A stretch of DNA of 64,000 bases from Candidatus Blautia intestinigallinarum. GTDB taxonomy: Bacteria; Bacillota; Clostridia; Lachnospirales; Lachnospiraceae. A program made the translations under genes and the position numbers. The notes beneath the pieces were generated by a model, which saw only the letters and a list, made by a program, of their open reading frames with translations, had not been told where the DNA came from and ran no database searches. Shown piece by piece: positions 44,254 to 53,965 of this stretch. Every line of letters begins with the position of its first letter. The first letter of the stretch is position 1. Where the stretch lies: contig DXIX01000014.1 in assembly GCA_019112635.1 (NCBI GenBank), forward strand, positions 1 through 64,000, written 5' to 3'.

Positions 44254-46545
44254 TCAGTGGCATTTACTCCAGCCGCAGCTTTTGCAGATATTGCAGCCTT
44301 CCTCAAATATCAACGGCTCCCCGCATTCCGGACAGTACATTCTGTCGATCTGGGACGCACTGGGTACCGCTTTGGGTTTTGGAGCTTTTTTCACTTTTTT
44401 CGGTGCGCTTCCACCGCTGCCCTCTTCTTTCTGGGCAAGTTCTTCCTGCATTTCATTATACATATCCATCAGGGCATTTCCCACTGCCATCGGACAGCAG
44501 GCACCCTTGCTGGTATCTTTTCTGGTCACTCTTCTGGCTGTATAAGACGGGCAGGATCCGCTGGAATTGAGCTGATCCACGATGGTCTCAATGTCAATTC
44601 CGCCTCTGGCGCTGATGGAAATCATCCTGGACAGGCCCACCATGAAATTGTTGCATCCTCCTGTGGAACCCTTGCTCAGATAAGTCTCCAGAAGCGCTCC
44701 CGTGTGGGGATCAAACAGAGCAATACAGTGGAGACTTCCACATCCCGTTACCAGCTTTCTCTTTTTGCCCACCACATCGTCTGTCACCAGAAGAATCTCT
44801 CCCCGCTTCAGTCCTTCTCCAGGGGAAACCTTCTTATTTTCCTTCTGCGTGTGCGTGTTCAAAATTCCCACTCTCTTGCATCCGTCACGGAACAGGGTGA
44901 CTCCTTTTAGTCCTTTCTCATACGCGTACAGATACAGCCCTTCTGTCTCCTCCACGGTAAAACCGTTGGGAACGTTGACCGTAGAACTGATGGACGCATC
45001 GATATGCTTCTGCCAGGCGGCCTGCATATCAATTCTCTGCCTGTAATCCAAAGTCATTGCTGTGACGAAATAGTCAGGAAGTTTCGTATCTGTCTTCAAA
45101 TCAAATCTCTTCATGTAATCTTCCACAATCTTTGTGTACACTTTGTAATACACATCAGTACCGTGAAGAGATTCTGTCTTTCTCTCATAATAGTTTGCGT
45201 AGACCGGCTCAATTCCTCCGGAAATTCCCAGCATCGTAGAGAGCGTTCCTGTCGGTGCGATGGTCAGAAGCTGTGAATTCCGCAGTCCGTATTTACGCAC
45301 CAATTCCCTGGTCTTCTCAGATGTGTTCTCCTTAAAGTAAGGTGTGGACATAATCTCATCCACATGACAGGCCTCGAACATTCCTTTTTCCTTCGCCAGT
45401 TTCGCCGACGCGGCAATTGCGGAGTCTGCCATGGCAAATCCAATCTTATCACACATTTGGACTGCGTCTTCTTCCCCGTAGGTCAGTCCCAGCTTAATCA
45501 GACAATCCGCCAGCCCCATAATACCAAGGCCGATCTGGCGCCATCTTCTGACGCTCTGTCTCTGCTCTTCCAGAGGATGCAGCGGAAGCCCTTCCTCCAG
45601 CACTTCATTCAGCGCACCCACGGAGACTTCCACACAATGCTTCAGTCCTTCGAAATCAAACTGTGACTGTTCGGTAAACGCATCTTTGACAAAAGCAGAT
45701 AAATTAATGCTTCCCAGCAGACAGCTTCCGCCTGCCGGCAGAGGTTCCTCCGCACAGGGATTCACACCTGCGTAGGAAAATTCTTCCGTGTTGCTCAGAA
45801 GATTCCATCCGGAAATTCTATCCCAGAACAAGGCTCCCGGCTCTGCATAATCCCAGTTGGTCTCGGCAATCTTGTGAAATAGTTCCCGGGCATTTACCCA
45901 TTTTTCAATTACCTCTCCCGTTACTTCTCTCTTATAATACAGACGGTAGTCTTCGTTCTTCTTCACCGCCTCCATGAAATCTTCATGAATCCGGATAGAG
46001 ATGTTGGCTTTTGTGACTTTATCCAAATCTGTTTTCAGATCAATAAATTCTTCCACATCCGGGTGAGAGCTGTCGATGGAGATCATCAGCGCTCCCCTTC
46101 GTCCGTTCTGGCCGATCAACGCTGTCACCAGAGAATACAGTTCCATAAAAGAGACGGATCCGCTGGTCTCCTTCGCCGCATTGTTGATCTTCGCTCCGCG
46201 CGGACTGAGCTTCGAGATATCCACCCCGCAGCCCCCGCCATAGCTGTATGTCCGGGCCAGTTTTTTTGCACAGTCAAAGATGCTTTCAATATTGTCCTCC
46301 GGTGGATCAATCACATAGCAATTGGAGTACGTGACCTTACGTCCCTCTTTATTCAGCCCCCTGTTAGACAGAATTCTGCCGCCGAATAAAAATTTCTTCT
46401 CTTTTATATACTCCGCAACTTCTTCGTTCTGACCGCTGATCCGTGTCAGCCACTCATCAAAAGACTCCCCTTCGTTGCAATATTTTTTTGACCAAATATC
46501 AATGCCTAGTTGGTTATCCTCCCCCAACCATTCTTCAATTGTCAT
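44254..46545 (-). CDS. nrdJ: Adenosylcobalamin-dependent ribonucleotide reductase (class II)
   Basis: A 763-residue class II reductase making deoxyribonucleotides without oxygen limits. The active-site features are SNCYVIDP (Cys), NPCAEEPLPAGGSC (Cys and Glu) and PTGTLSTMLGISGG. Near the C-terminus is a TSCPD domain (GSTGGCNNFMVGLSRM) and then a terminal zinc-ribbon-like CPECGEP...CKSCGW. The final cysteine pairs may act in disulfide exchange. No cobalamin riboswitch is visible upstream. A sigma-A promoter lies at 46587-46615. Confidence 0.95.
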   Translation of the reverse strand: MTIEEWLGEDNQLGIDIWSKKYCNEGESFDEWLTRISGQNEEVAEYIKEKKFLFGGRILSNRGLNKEGRKVTYSNCYVIDPPEDNIESIFDCAKKLARTYSYGGGCGVDISKLSPRGAKINNAAKETSGSVSFMELYSLVTALIGQNGRRGALMISIDSSHPDVEEFIDLKTDLDKVTKANISIRIHEDFMEAVKKNEDYRLYYKREVTGEVIEKWVNARELFHKIAETNWDYAEPGALFWDRISGWNLLSNTEEFSYAGVNPCAEEPLPAGGSCLLGSINLSAFVKDAFTEQSQFDFEGLKHCVEVSVGALNEVLEEGLPLHPLEEQRQSVRRWRQIGLGIMGLADCLIKLGLTYGEEDAVQMCDKIGFAMADSAIAASAKLAKEKGMFEACHVDEIMSTPYFKENTSEKTRELVRKYGLRNSQLLTIAPTGTLSTMLGISGGIEPVYANYYERKTESLHGTDVYYKVYTKIVEDYMKRFDLKTDTKLPDYFVTAMTLDYRQRIDMQAAWQKHIDASISSTVNVPNGFTVEETEGLYLYAYEKGLKGVTLFRDGCKRVGILNTHTQKENKKVSPGEGLKRGEILLVTDDVVGKKRKLVTGCGSLHCIALFDPHTGALLETYLSKGSTGGCNNFMVGLSRMISISARGGIDIETIVDQLNSSGSCPSYTARRVTRKDTSKGACCPMAVGNALMDMYNEMQEELAQKEEGSGGSAPKKVKKAPKPKAVPSASQIDRMYCPECGEPLIFEEGCNICKSCGWSKCH

Positions 46546-46586
46546 ATTCTGTCCCTCTTTTTCATTTTGTTATAGCTGCATATAGA

Positions 46587-46615
46587 ATGTTACCACTACA
46601 GAATAAAAATTTCAA
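46587..46615 (-). promoter_or_regulatory. Promoter of nrdJ
   Basis: On the minus strand TTGAAA (46610-46615) and TAACAT (46587-46592) are 17 nt apart. The start would be about 35 nt before the nrdJ ATG. Confidence 0.55.
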
Positions 46616-46689
46616 TTCTGCATTTCATTCTTTTTCTTTTTTGTGGAAATTATCCTCTTTGCGGATCTTTTTCCTTTCTTTTCTGTGGT

Positions 46690-46758
46690 ATAAAAATTGC
46701 CTGCCAGGTACCTGCTGCTGAACCAGCAGGCAAATGGTAGGCAAAGCTCAATTTTTAT
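46690..46758 (-). terminator. Terminator region with alternative hairpins after the CdaR-like gene
   Basis: On the minus strand TTGCCTGC (46733-46726) pairs with GCAGGCAA (46704-46697) and is followed by TTTTTA, a terminator. TTGCCT can instead be supplied by 46744-46739, and an outer perfect 10-bp stem (46690-46699 with 46749-46758) encloses the whole. CCTGCTG/CAGCAGG (46711-46717 with 46724-46730) forms a further internal hairpin. Confidence 0.7.
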
Positions 46759-46794
46759 CTCTCAAAATCCTGAAGAATCCTTAATTTTGCCGGA

Positions 46795-47883
46795 TTAATA
46801 CTCCAGTGTCTCCATATATTTCATATATCTGACAACCATCAACGCGATTTTGAAGGTGATCGCATCCTCAAACACACGGAGATCCAGTCCGGTACTCTTT
46901 TGCAGTTTGTCCAGACGGTACACCAGTGTATTTCTATGGATATAGAGCTGTCTGGATGTCTCAGATACATTCAGGCTGTTCTCAAAGAACTTATCGATGG
47001 TCACAAGAGTCTCCTCGTCAAAGTCATCCGGTGACTTATTCTCAAAAATCTCTTTGATAAACATCTTACAAAGAGGAATGGGAAGCTGATAGATGAGACG
47101 GCCGATTCCCAGGGAACTGTAAGCAATTACTTCCCGCTCTCCGAAGAAAATCTTTCCCACATCCAGAGCCATTCTCGCTTCCTTGTAGGAACGTGAGACT
47201 TCTTTTAATTCTTTTACGATGGTTCCGTAGGCGATGTGGGTTCCCGGCTGTTTGTTCAGTCCCAAAGTGGCCAGGATGGTCTCCGCCAGCTTATCCATCT
47301 CAGGATATCCTTCATTTTCCGCCAATTCTTTGACAATAATAATGCTCTTTTCATCCACAGCTGTGATGAAATCTTTGCTCTTTCCGCCAAACAGACTCTT
47401 CACATTCTCGATGGAATTGTGATCTTTCTCCTGCTGTGTCTCAAGGATCAGCACCACCCTGGGCACATCTGCCTCAATATGCAGCTTCTTCGCGCGATTG
47501 TAAATATCCACCAGAAGCAGGTTATCCAACAACAGGTTCTTGATGAAACTGTCTTTATCAAAACGTTCTTTGTAGGCCACAATCAGATTCTGAATCTGGA
47601 ATGCCGCCAGCTTTCCGATCATGTATGTATCTTCGTCTTCCCCGTGGACAACCAGAATATATTCCAGCTGATGATCATCACAGACTTTGAAATACTGATA
47701 TCCCTTCACCAGCTGACTGTCCGCCTGGGAATTGGCAAACGCCTGCACATCCACCTGGTTAATCACGTAATCCACGAATGTGGATGCCAGCACTTTTCCT
47801 TCTGTGTCGATAACGCAGAATTCCGTCCTGGAAATTTCTTTGAGTCCTTCCAGCGTATTTTGAAGTACCTGATTTGATATCAT
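46795..47883 (-). CDS. CdaR/PucR-type transcriptional regulator
   Basis: A 362-residue regulator. The N-terminal sensory part (about 1-120) contains an internal signal motif CVIDTEGKVLAST typical of sugar-diacid recognition domains; a GGDEF-like middle follows; the C-terminal HTH_30 has FFENSLNVSETSRQLYIHRNTLVYRL. Family members respond to sugar acids or purines, but no such pathway adjoins, so the signal is unknown. AAGGGA precedes the ATG and an extended -10 (47941-47949, minus) may drive it. Confidence 0.85.
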   Translation of the reverse strand: MISNQVLQNTLEGLKEISRTEFCVIDTEGKVLASTFVDYVINQVDVQAFANSQADSQLVKGYQYFKVCDDHQLEYILVVHGEDEDTYMIGKLAAFQIQNLIVAYKERFDKDSFIKNLLLDNLLLVDIYNRAKKLHIEADVPRVVLILETQQEKDHNSIENVKSLFGGKSKDFITAVDEKSIIIVKELAENEGYPEMDKLAETILATLGLNKQPGTHIAYGTIVKELKEVSRSYKEARMALDVGKIFFGEREVIAYSSLGIGRLIYQLPIPLCKMFIKEIFENKSPDDFDEETLVTIDKFFENSLNVSETSRQLYIHRNTLVYRLDKLQKSTGLDLRVFEDAITFKIALMVVRYMKYMETLEY

Positions 47884-48038
47884 AAGCTCAATCCCTTCTC
47901 GTATAAGTATATGCTTCCCCTTTTACATATCTAGACCTATTTTATAACAAAATAGACAAAAATGAAAGAGGAAATCATAAAAAATTCATATATTTTTGTC
48001 AGATTTACCCAATGAGCTCTCAACATTTTGTCAAATAC

Positions 48039-49814
48039 CTAGGAATCCGCCTCCAGTTGTTTTGTCAGGTACCGCCCCACGATCCTGGAAAAATTGACAA
48101 TGTCACGAATATAAGCAAAATCTTTGCCAAAAATTTTTTTCTCCGTTGCCAGATCTTTCTCCTCACCTGCGAAGACTCCAAGTACGCTCACACCCAGGTT
48201 CCGCAGTTTGCGGACTTCAAAACCGGTATCCCGGATTGCGTACTTACCCTGATAAGGCTGAGGATTTCTGGCATTTGGACGATTCACCACCACATCGTAG
48301 GGCTTCCCGTCACTTAAAATAATCATAATTTTCTTATCTTCACTCCGCTGCAGCAGATCATACCCGGCGGCTTTGATTGCCAGTCCGTCCCGGTTATTGG
48401 AAGAAGTGATATAGTCAAACAGATTGGCATTCGCCTTCCGGTCATCATCATAGTCACGGAATCTGTGAAGAACCGTATAATCCCAGAACGTACAAAAACT
48501 CAGAACTCTGTGCGGAATCTGCGCATTGCTCAGTGCCTCGCTGATAATATATCCCTGCAAAGCCACATCTCCCTGTCTGCTTCTCTGAGAACCGCTGGCA
48601 TCCATCAGCACATCCACGACAAAGTCCGCAGAATTTGCCTTCAGCTCTCTCTGAAACACTTTCGCGTCTGAGGTTCTGCCAATTCTCCAGAGTCTGGACG
48701 GCACAATCTCTCCCCGGTCTGAGAGGACATAATCCGTCTCACTGCGAAGAACCAGAGATCTTTTCAGCATCTCGGTGAGCAGCGCGATATTTCTTTTTAC
48801 AATCCGGTGTTTGTCATGGTAAGTCCACAGATTCTTATCTTTTTGTTTCTTGGCATATTCCAGCTGGTAATTGCGTTTCACCGGATTTTTCAGAATTCCT
48901 TCTGTATAATACAGACTACAGTCACCGTGTATGTCTCTGCACAGGTGGTAGTTCCGCCTTTTTTCTTCCAGAGGACTTAAGTAGGTCTTTCCAAAATTCA
49001 ACTCCACATAGGTGTAAGCCTTTTCCAGTACTTTCGGGTCAAGCACCGTGATTTTATTTTTCACCCGGCGCTTCTCTTCCATCTCCTCGGTGACCTGGCT
49101 CTCCTCCAGATTGATCATATTCTCCGTGATCTTCTGCACATAACTCTCCAGAGCTTCCTCATACATCTCCTCGGAGAGATAGTCTTCCCATCCAAACTCT
49201 GTCAGTTCTTCCAGAGTCACAGACAGCACCTTTTCCAGATCTCCGTGCTCATTTTCAAACCAAGGATCCACAATCTTATTGTAAAGCTGATCAATCAGAC
49301 GGATCAGATCCATGGTGTCCTGCGTGTCCTTCGCCTGATACACCACATTCATCCACTCCCGGATCTGATCTTCCACCTTGTAGCTGCCCTCGGTCTTCTC
49401 TTTTAAGAGAGCGAACTTCAGACGCCCCAGAGGACTCTTGGCCAGTATCTCAAACTCCTGATCAATCATATCCAGAAAGGCCTGTCTGCGGATTCTCACG
49501 ATTCCCGGGCGCTCTGAGGCGATTTTCTCTCCGATTGCCTCCTCAATACACAGCTGAGCGATGGCTGTCAGAGGTGTCTCCAGCCCCTGCAGGAAAATTT
49601 TCTTGACCAGATACATCCCCAGAAGATCCTTGTCATAATACTTGGCAAAAGCTCCCTGCTTAATTCCATCGTACAGTGCCAGAGCTTTTGAGCGCAGAAA
49701 GGTCTCCACATTCGGTTTCATCTCCAGGGTATAATCCCCGCTGACCGTCCACAAAAGATTGCGTATCCGATTTTCCATCTCGATCTGATAATCATCTAAG
49801 ATCATATCCTGCAT
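48039..49814 (-). CDS. VWA-domain protein, partner of MoxR-type ATPase
   Basis: A 591-residue protein. The C-terminal von Willebrand A domain (about 395-585) has the metal-dependent MIDAS motif DASGSQRSRQG. The long N-terminal part is helical and charged and not recognised. The layout resembles NorD/CbbO-type proteins that act with MoxR AAA+ ATPases to insert metals or remodel enzymes. It lies 15 nt after the ATPase gene in the glutamine synthetase operon. The client protein is unknown. Confidence 0.83.
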   Translation of the reverse strand: MQDMILDDYQIEMENRIRNLLWTVSGDYTLEMKPNVETFLRSKALALYDGIKQGAFAKYYDKDLLGMYLVKKIFLQGLETPLTAIAQLCIEEAIGEKIASERPGIVRIRRQAFLDMIDQEFEILAKSPLGRLKFALLKEKTEGSYKVEDQIREWMNVVYQAKDTQDTMDLIRLIDQLYNKIVDPWFENEHGDLEKVLSVTLEELTEFGWEDYLSEEMYEEALESYVQKITENMINLEESQVTEEMEEKRRVKNKITVLDPKVLEKAYTYVELNFGKTYLSPLEEKRRNYHLCRDIHGDCSLYYTEGILKNPVKRNYQLEYAKKQKDKNLWTYHDKHRIVKRNIALLTEMLKRSLVLRSETDYVLSDRGEIVPSRLWRIGRTSDAKVFQRELKANSADFVVDVLMDASGSQRSRQGDVALQGYIISEALSNAQIPHRVLSFCTFWDYTVLHRFRDYDDDRKANANLFDYITSSNNRDGLAIKAAGYDLLQRSEDKKIMIILSDGKPYDVVVNRPNARNPQPYQGKYAIRDTGFEVRKLRNLGVSVLGVFAGEEKDLATEKKIFGKDFAYIRDIVNFSRIVGRYLTKQLEADS

Positions 49815-49829
49815 CTTTTTCCCTCTCTA

Positions 49830-50750
49830 TCAATCCTGGTATACCTGAGACCTGGTCCAATCCTCCGGAATACGGGTCATCACCACATCTTCCACAATCT
49901 CTTTTTCAAACACGTCAAAAGTCTTATTGACAATTCCCATCCGCACAGCTTTCAGTGGCTCCAGTCCGGCATCCACAATTCTCATAGCTGCCAGCAGTCC
50001 GCGCAGGTCCAATGCTTTTGTGGATATCTCACTGTTCAGAGCCTTCAGCTGAAGATCCAAAAACAGCCCGATAAACTGCTGCACTGCCTCCTGACGGGCA
50101 TTGGGAAACATCTGGTCGAAGATAAACTGCAGAGTCTCCTCATTCTGAGGCGGCATGTCAATCACCAGGAATCTGGAGACCAGAGCCTCATTCAGCTCCT
50201 TGGTTCCTGCGTATCCATAATTCATGGTTCCGATAAATCTGGCCGCGGGATGAAGATCAATCTTCTCATATCCTGGGACATCGATGCTTCTCCGGTAATC
50301 CAAGGTGGCATGGAGAACCGAGACCGCATCGTTCTTAGCCATATTGATCTCATCCAGGATGCCAAATCCGCCATACTGGGCGCAGCAGTAAATACTTCCT
50401 TTTCGAAGCTGCACTTCATTGTTGACAAAGGTATCTGTCCCGATCAGATCGCCGCTGTTTGTGTTCACATGAAAGGACACATTGTAGGTAGGGCGTCCGA
50501 AAATATAGGCCAGATTCTCTGCCAGAATATTTTTTCCAGTGGCCTTTGGCCCTGTCAGAAGAAGATTTTCTCCTTCCAGCAGTGCCGCAATGGCCATCTC
50601 TAAAATGTCTTTTCCATAAAATGGTATGTTCGGCTTGATAATTCTCGACGTCACACTCTCGTCCACAGTATAGCTCTCGCGGAACTGACGCACAGACTCA
50701 ATCAAAACCGGATTCACATTCTGATCTTCCAGAAATTTCAAATCGTTCAT
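49830..50750 (-). CDS. MoxR-family AAA+ ATPase
   Basis: A 306-residue AAA_5/MoxR ATPase. Walker A reads GPKATGKN, with Asn at the place where Ser or Thr normally follows the lysine. Walker B is GGFGILDEINMA; sensor 1 is FIGTMNYGY; the arginine-finger region is LVSRFLVIDMP. MoxR ATPases with VWA partners activate metalloenzymes or remodel complexes. It begins 10 nt after glnN, suggesting a shared transcript and maybe a functional link. Confidence 0.88.
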   Translation of the reverse strand: MNDLKFLEDQNVNPVLIESVRQFRESYTVDESVTSRIIKPNIPFYGKDILEMAIAALLEGENLLLTGPKATGKNILAENLAYIFGRPTYNVSFHVNTNSGDLIGTDTFVNNEVQLRKGSIYCCAQYGGFGILDEINMAKNDAVSVLHATLDYRRSIDVPGYEKIDLHPAARFIGTMNYGYAGTKELNEALVSRFLVIDMPPQNEETLQFIFDQMFPNARQEAVQQFIGLFLDLQLKALNSEISTKALDLRGLLAAMRIVDAGLEPLKAVRMGIVNKTFDVFEKEIVEDVVMTRIPEDWTRSQVYQD

Positions 50751-50760
50751 CTCAATCTCC

Positions 50761-52875
50761 TTATACTTCGAAAATCAGATCGCCGTAAGAAGGCATCGGC
50801 CATACTTTCTTATCCACCAGGATTTCCAGCGCATCCACCGGAGTACGCAGATCTGCCATGGCAGGAATAACGGTATCTTTGTAGTAAATTGCCCTCTCTC
50901 TTCCATCTTCCATAGCTGCGGCGATATCGGTCACCTCATTTAAATGATGAAGAGCTTCGTTTACCTTCTTGAGGTGCTGTGTACATTTCTTCAAAATATC
51001 TGTCTGAACGCTCACATCCATTCCCTCGATCGAGCCGACAGAATGCACGGAATCTGCCACTGTGGTGGTATAACGAATGACGGCTGGTATGATCTGCTTG
51101 GTAGTCATATTAATCATGGTCCTCGCCTCAATGTTCACCGCTTTGGCGTAAGATTCATACTGAATCTCAGCACGGGATTCCAGCTCTGCGCGGCTGAACA
51201 CTTTAAATGTCTCGAACAGCTTAATTGCCTTCGGTGTGGTAAGCGCCGGAATGGCATCTACCATTGTCGGCAGATTAGGAAGTCCTCTTCTCTTGGCTTC
51301 CTCTTCCCACTCCTTGGAATAGCCATTTCCATTGAAGACGATCCGCTGGTGATCTGTCGCAAACTCTTTGATGATATCATGGACTTCCAGATCACGATCC
51401 TGTGCCTTTTCCAGACGTTCATTGACCTCACGGAATACCTCTGCGGTGATGGTGTTCAGAACAATGTTGCAGGAGGCAATGGAGTCTCTGGATCCCACCA
51501 TACGGAATTCAAATTTATTACCAGTAAACGCAAAAGGAGAAGTACGGTTCCGGTCTGTGGCGTCTTTTACCAGATCCGGAAGTGTACGCACACCTGTCTC
51601 CAGTCTTCCGCCTTTTTTACTTCTCGTGGCAGTTCCAGTAGTAATCAGCTGCTCCAGCACGTCCCCCAGCTGCTCTCCCAGGAATACGGAGATCACTGCC
51701 GGTGGTGCCTCGTTTCCGCCCAGACGCTGGTCATTTCCCACATCAGCGGCAGATTCTCTGAGGAGATCCGCATGTACGTCCACTGCCTTCAGAATACAGG
51801 TAAGCACCAAGAGGAACTGGATATTCTCGTGAGGAGTCTTTCCAGGATCCAGCAGGTTAATTCCGTCATCCGTGGTCAGAGACCAGTTGTTATGTTTTCC
51901 GGAACCATTGATACCCTGGAATGGCTTCTCATGGAGCAGACAGCGCATACCGTGACGGCTTGCCACTTTTTTCAGTGTTCTCATAATAATCTGGTTATGA
52001 TCCACAGCGATATTCACCGGCGCGTAAATCGGTGCCAGCTCATGCTGAGCGGGAGCCACCTCGTTGTGCTGTGTCTTCGCTGTGACGCCCAGCTTCCAGA
52101 GCTCTTCATTGACTTCCTTCATATATCCGGCAACTCTCTGACGCACCACGCCAAAATAATGGTCATCCATCTCCTGCCCTTTCGGCGGCATCGCGCCGAA
52201 TAAAGTCCTGCCTGTGTAGATCAGATCCTTTCTCTGCAGGTATTTCGCCTTGTCGATCAGGAAATATTCCTGCTCCGCACCCACAGACGGAGTGACCTTC
52301 TTGGAAGTAGTGTTGCCGAACAGGCGCAGAAGTCTCAGCGCTTCCCGGTTAATCGCCTCCATGGAACGCAAAAGCGGTGTCTTCTGATCCAGCGCCTCTC
52401 CGGTATAGGAACAGAAAGCGGTGGGAATACACAGGATTGCTCCGGCAGCATCGTGACGCACAAACGCAGGAGAAGTACAATCCCAGGCGGTGTAGCCTCT
52501 TGCCTCAAAGGTCGCCCGCAGTCCTCCGGACGGGAATGAGGAGGCATCCGGCTCTCCCTTGATCAGTTCTTTCCCTGAAAAACTCATCAGGACTTTTCCA
52601 TTCTCCATCGGTGCTGTGATAAAAGCATCGTGTTTCTCCGCAGTCAGTCCTGTCATAGGCTGGAACCAATGGGTGTAATGGGTTGCTCCCTTTTCAATTG
52701 CCCACTCTTTCATCTCATGGGCTACCACGTCTGCAATCTCCAGAGAAAGTTCTTTGCCTTCCTCAATGGTTTTCTTCAGCTCTTTGTAGACTTTTTTGGG
52801 CAGACGCTCCTGCATCACAGAGTCATTAAACACGTCCTGTCCAAAAATTTCTGACACATTTACAAATTCACTCAT
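50761..52875 (-). CDS. glnN: Glutamine synthetase, type III
   Basis: A 704-residue GSIII, far longer than GSI. The family N-terminal motif is GATHYTHWFQPMTGLTAEKHD; the active-site region includes GINGSGKHNNWSL and FRMVGSRDSIASCN. It joins ammonia to glutamate with ATP in the cytoplasm. The second ATG (52875) is preferred because AAAGGA is 8 nt before it and only 2 nt before the first (52881). It lies 40 nt after the lipid kinase gene and is followed closely by the MoxR and VWA genes. Confidence 0.95.
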   Translation of the reverse strand: MSEFVNVSEIFGQDVFNDSVMQERLPKKVYKELKKTIEEGKELSLEIADVVAHEMKEWAIEKGATHYTHWFQPMTGLTAEKHDAFITAPMENGKVLMSFSGKELIKGEPDASSFPSGGLRATFEARGYTAWDCTSPAFVRHDAAGAILCIPTAFCSYTGEALDQKTPLLRSMEAINREALRLLRLFGNTTSKKVTPSVGAEQEYFLIDKAKYLQRKDLIYTGRTLFGAMPPKGQEMDDHYFGVVRQRVAGYMKEVNEELWKLGVTAKTQHNEVAPAQHELAPIYAPVNIAVDHNQIIMRTLKKVASRHGMRCLLHEKPFQGINGSGKHNNWSLTTDDGINLLDPGKTPHENIQFLLVLTCILKAVDVHADLLRESAADVGNDQRLGGNEAPPAVISVFLGEQLGDVLEQLITTGTATRSKKGGRLETGVRTLPDLVKDATDRNRTSPFAFTGNKFEFRMVGSRDSIASCNIVLNTITAEVFREVNERLEKAQDRDLEVHDIIKEFATDHQRIVFNGNGYSKEWEEEAKRRGLPNLPTMVDAIPALTTPKAIKLFETFKVFSRAELESRAEIQYESYAKAVNIEARTMINMTTKQIIPAVIRYTTTVADSVHSVGSIEGMDVSVQTDILKKCTQHLKKVNEALHHLNEVTDIAAAMEDGRERAIYYKDTVIPAMADLRTPVDALEILVDKKVWPMPSYGDLIFEV

Positions 52876-52915
52876 GTCCATATTCCTTTCTCTTTGCTGT
52901 TCTTCAGTTTCTCTC

Positions 52916-53842
52916 CTATGTCGTCTTTCTGGTACTCAGTTTTTTCGTCTCTTTGCTTTTCAGACAAATATTCAAAGCCCGGTGGCAATTTTGAATCACC
53001 ACATGATCCGGACGTCCGCCGTATTCTCCGTCCAATGTCCAAGGTGTCGGCACATCCGACTCAATCTTCAGGCAGCTTGCCTTAAACGAATAAATCATAT
53101 CGGTATTGTCTTCCTGTGTCAAGAGCGCCGTGACAATCTCCTGCATCTCCAGGGGATTCTTCGGCTTTTTGATCAGAGTCACCTCGAAAAGTCCATCGTT
53201 CATATCCACATTCTTGCCTGTCAGATGTTTGAATCCTCCCACAGAACGGGAATTTGAGATCATGCCATAGATGAAGTCTTCCTCGTACACAGTGTCTTCC
53301 GTCTCCACTCTCATATGAATAGATTTGATATCGAAGATTCTCTTGACGCCCTCCAGCACGTAGGCCACATGTCCCAGTACATTTTTCAGATCCTGATCTG
53401 TCTTGTAAGAGACGTCTGTGAAAAGGCCGAAGGCCGCCACGTAGGCAAAAATCGCATCGTTGAATTTGCCGATATCGCAGCGGTAGATATGTCCTTCCAT
53501 GATTATCTGCGCAGCTTTCAACATATTCTTCGGTATAAACAGACTGTTGGCAAAATCATTTGTACTTCCGGCAGGTATATATCCAATGGGAAGGCTGTCA
53601 TTCACCTCATTAATTCCGGATACCACCTCATCCAGGGTTCCATCTCCTCCACTGCATACGATCATGTCCACCCGGTTGGCATACTTTCTGGCCTGTTCAT
53701 AAGCATCCCGCGCTCTCTGCGTGGGATAGATAATCACTTCCCATCCATGTTTGACAAAAATGTCCACAATGTCCATCAGATGCTGCTTAATCTGTCCCTT
53801 TCCGGCACGGGGATTAAACACAAACAACATTCTCTTTTCCAT
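52916..53842 (-). CDS. Diacylglycerol kinase-family lipid kinase (YegS/DgkB type)
   Basis: A 308-residue lipid kinase. The start MLFVFNPRAGKGQ and the nucleotide motif CSGGDGTLDEVVSGI are diagnostic, as is YIPAGSTNDFANSL. It probably phosphorylates diacylglycerol or a related lipid at the membrane to recycle phosphatidic acid. It is the first gene of the operon continuing into glnN. A promoter (53879-53907) lies upstream. Confidence 0.92.
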   Translation of the reverse strand: MEKRMLFVFNPRAGKGQIKQHLMDIVDIFVKHGWEVIIYPTQRARDAYEQARKYANRVDMIVCSGGDGTLDEVVSGINEVNDSLPIGYIPAGSTNDFANSLFIPKNMLKAAQIIMEGHIYRCDIGKFNDAIFAYVAAFGLFTDVSYKTDQDLKNVLGHVAYVLEGVKRIFDIKSIHMRVETEDTVYEEDFIYGMISNSRSVGGFKHLTGKNVDMNDGLFEVTLIKKPKNPLEMQEIVTALLTQEDNTDMIYSFKASCLKIESDVPTPWTLDGEYGGRPDHVVIQNCHRALNICLKSKETKKLSTRKTT

Positions 53843-53878
53843 GAGCCACTTCCTTACCTTTTACTCATACTTCGTACT

Positions 53879-53907
53879 ATTTTACTACGGGGACAAAAAT
53901 CCTGCAA
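53879..53907 (-). promoter_or_regulatory. Promoter of the lipid kinase-glnN operon
   Basis: On the minus strand TTGCAG (53902-53907) and TAAAAT (53879-53884) are 17 nt apart, about 37 nt before the start codon. Confidence 0.65.
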
Positions 53908-53921
53908 GAAAAAACAAATTT

Positions 53922-53955
53922 GAAAAAAGAGGGTACTGCTCTCACAGCACCCTCT
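53922..53955 (-). terminator. Terminator after rplQ
   Basis: AGAGGGT (minus, 53955-53949) pairs with ACCCTCT (53934-53928); the inner arms GCTG/CAGT extend it with one mismatch. A TTTTTT run follows. It closes the ribosomal alpha transcript. Confidence 0.85.
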
Positions 53956-53965
53956 TGTACTTCAA

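Noticed and set aside
46546..46794. Cobalamin riboswitch upstream of the B12-dependent reductase
   Set aside because: No B12-box or the typical large multi-stem layout is present; the paired segments fit a terminator instead.
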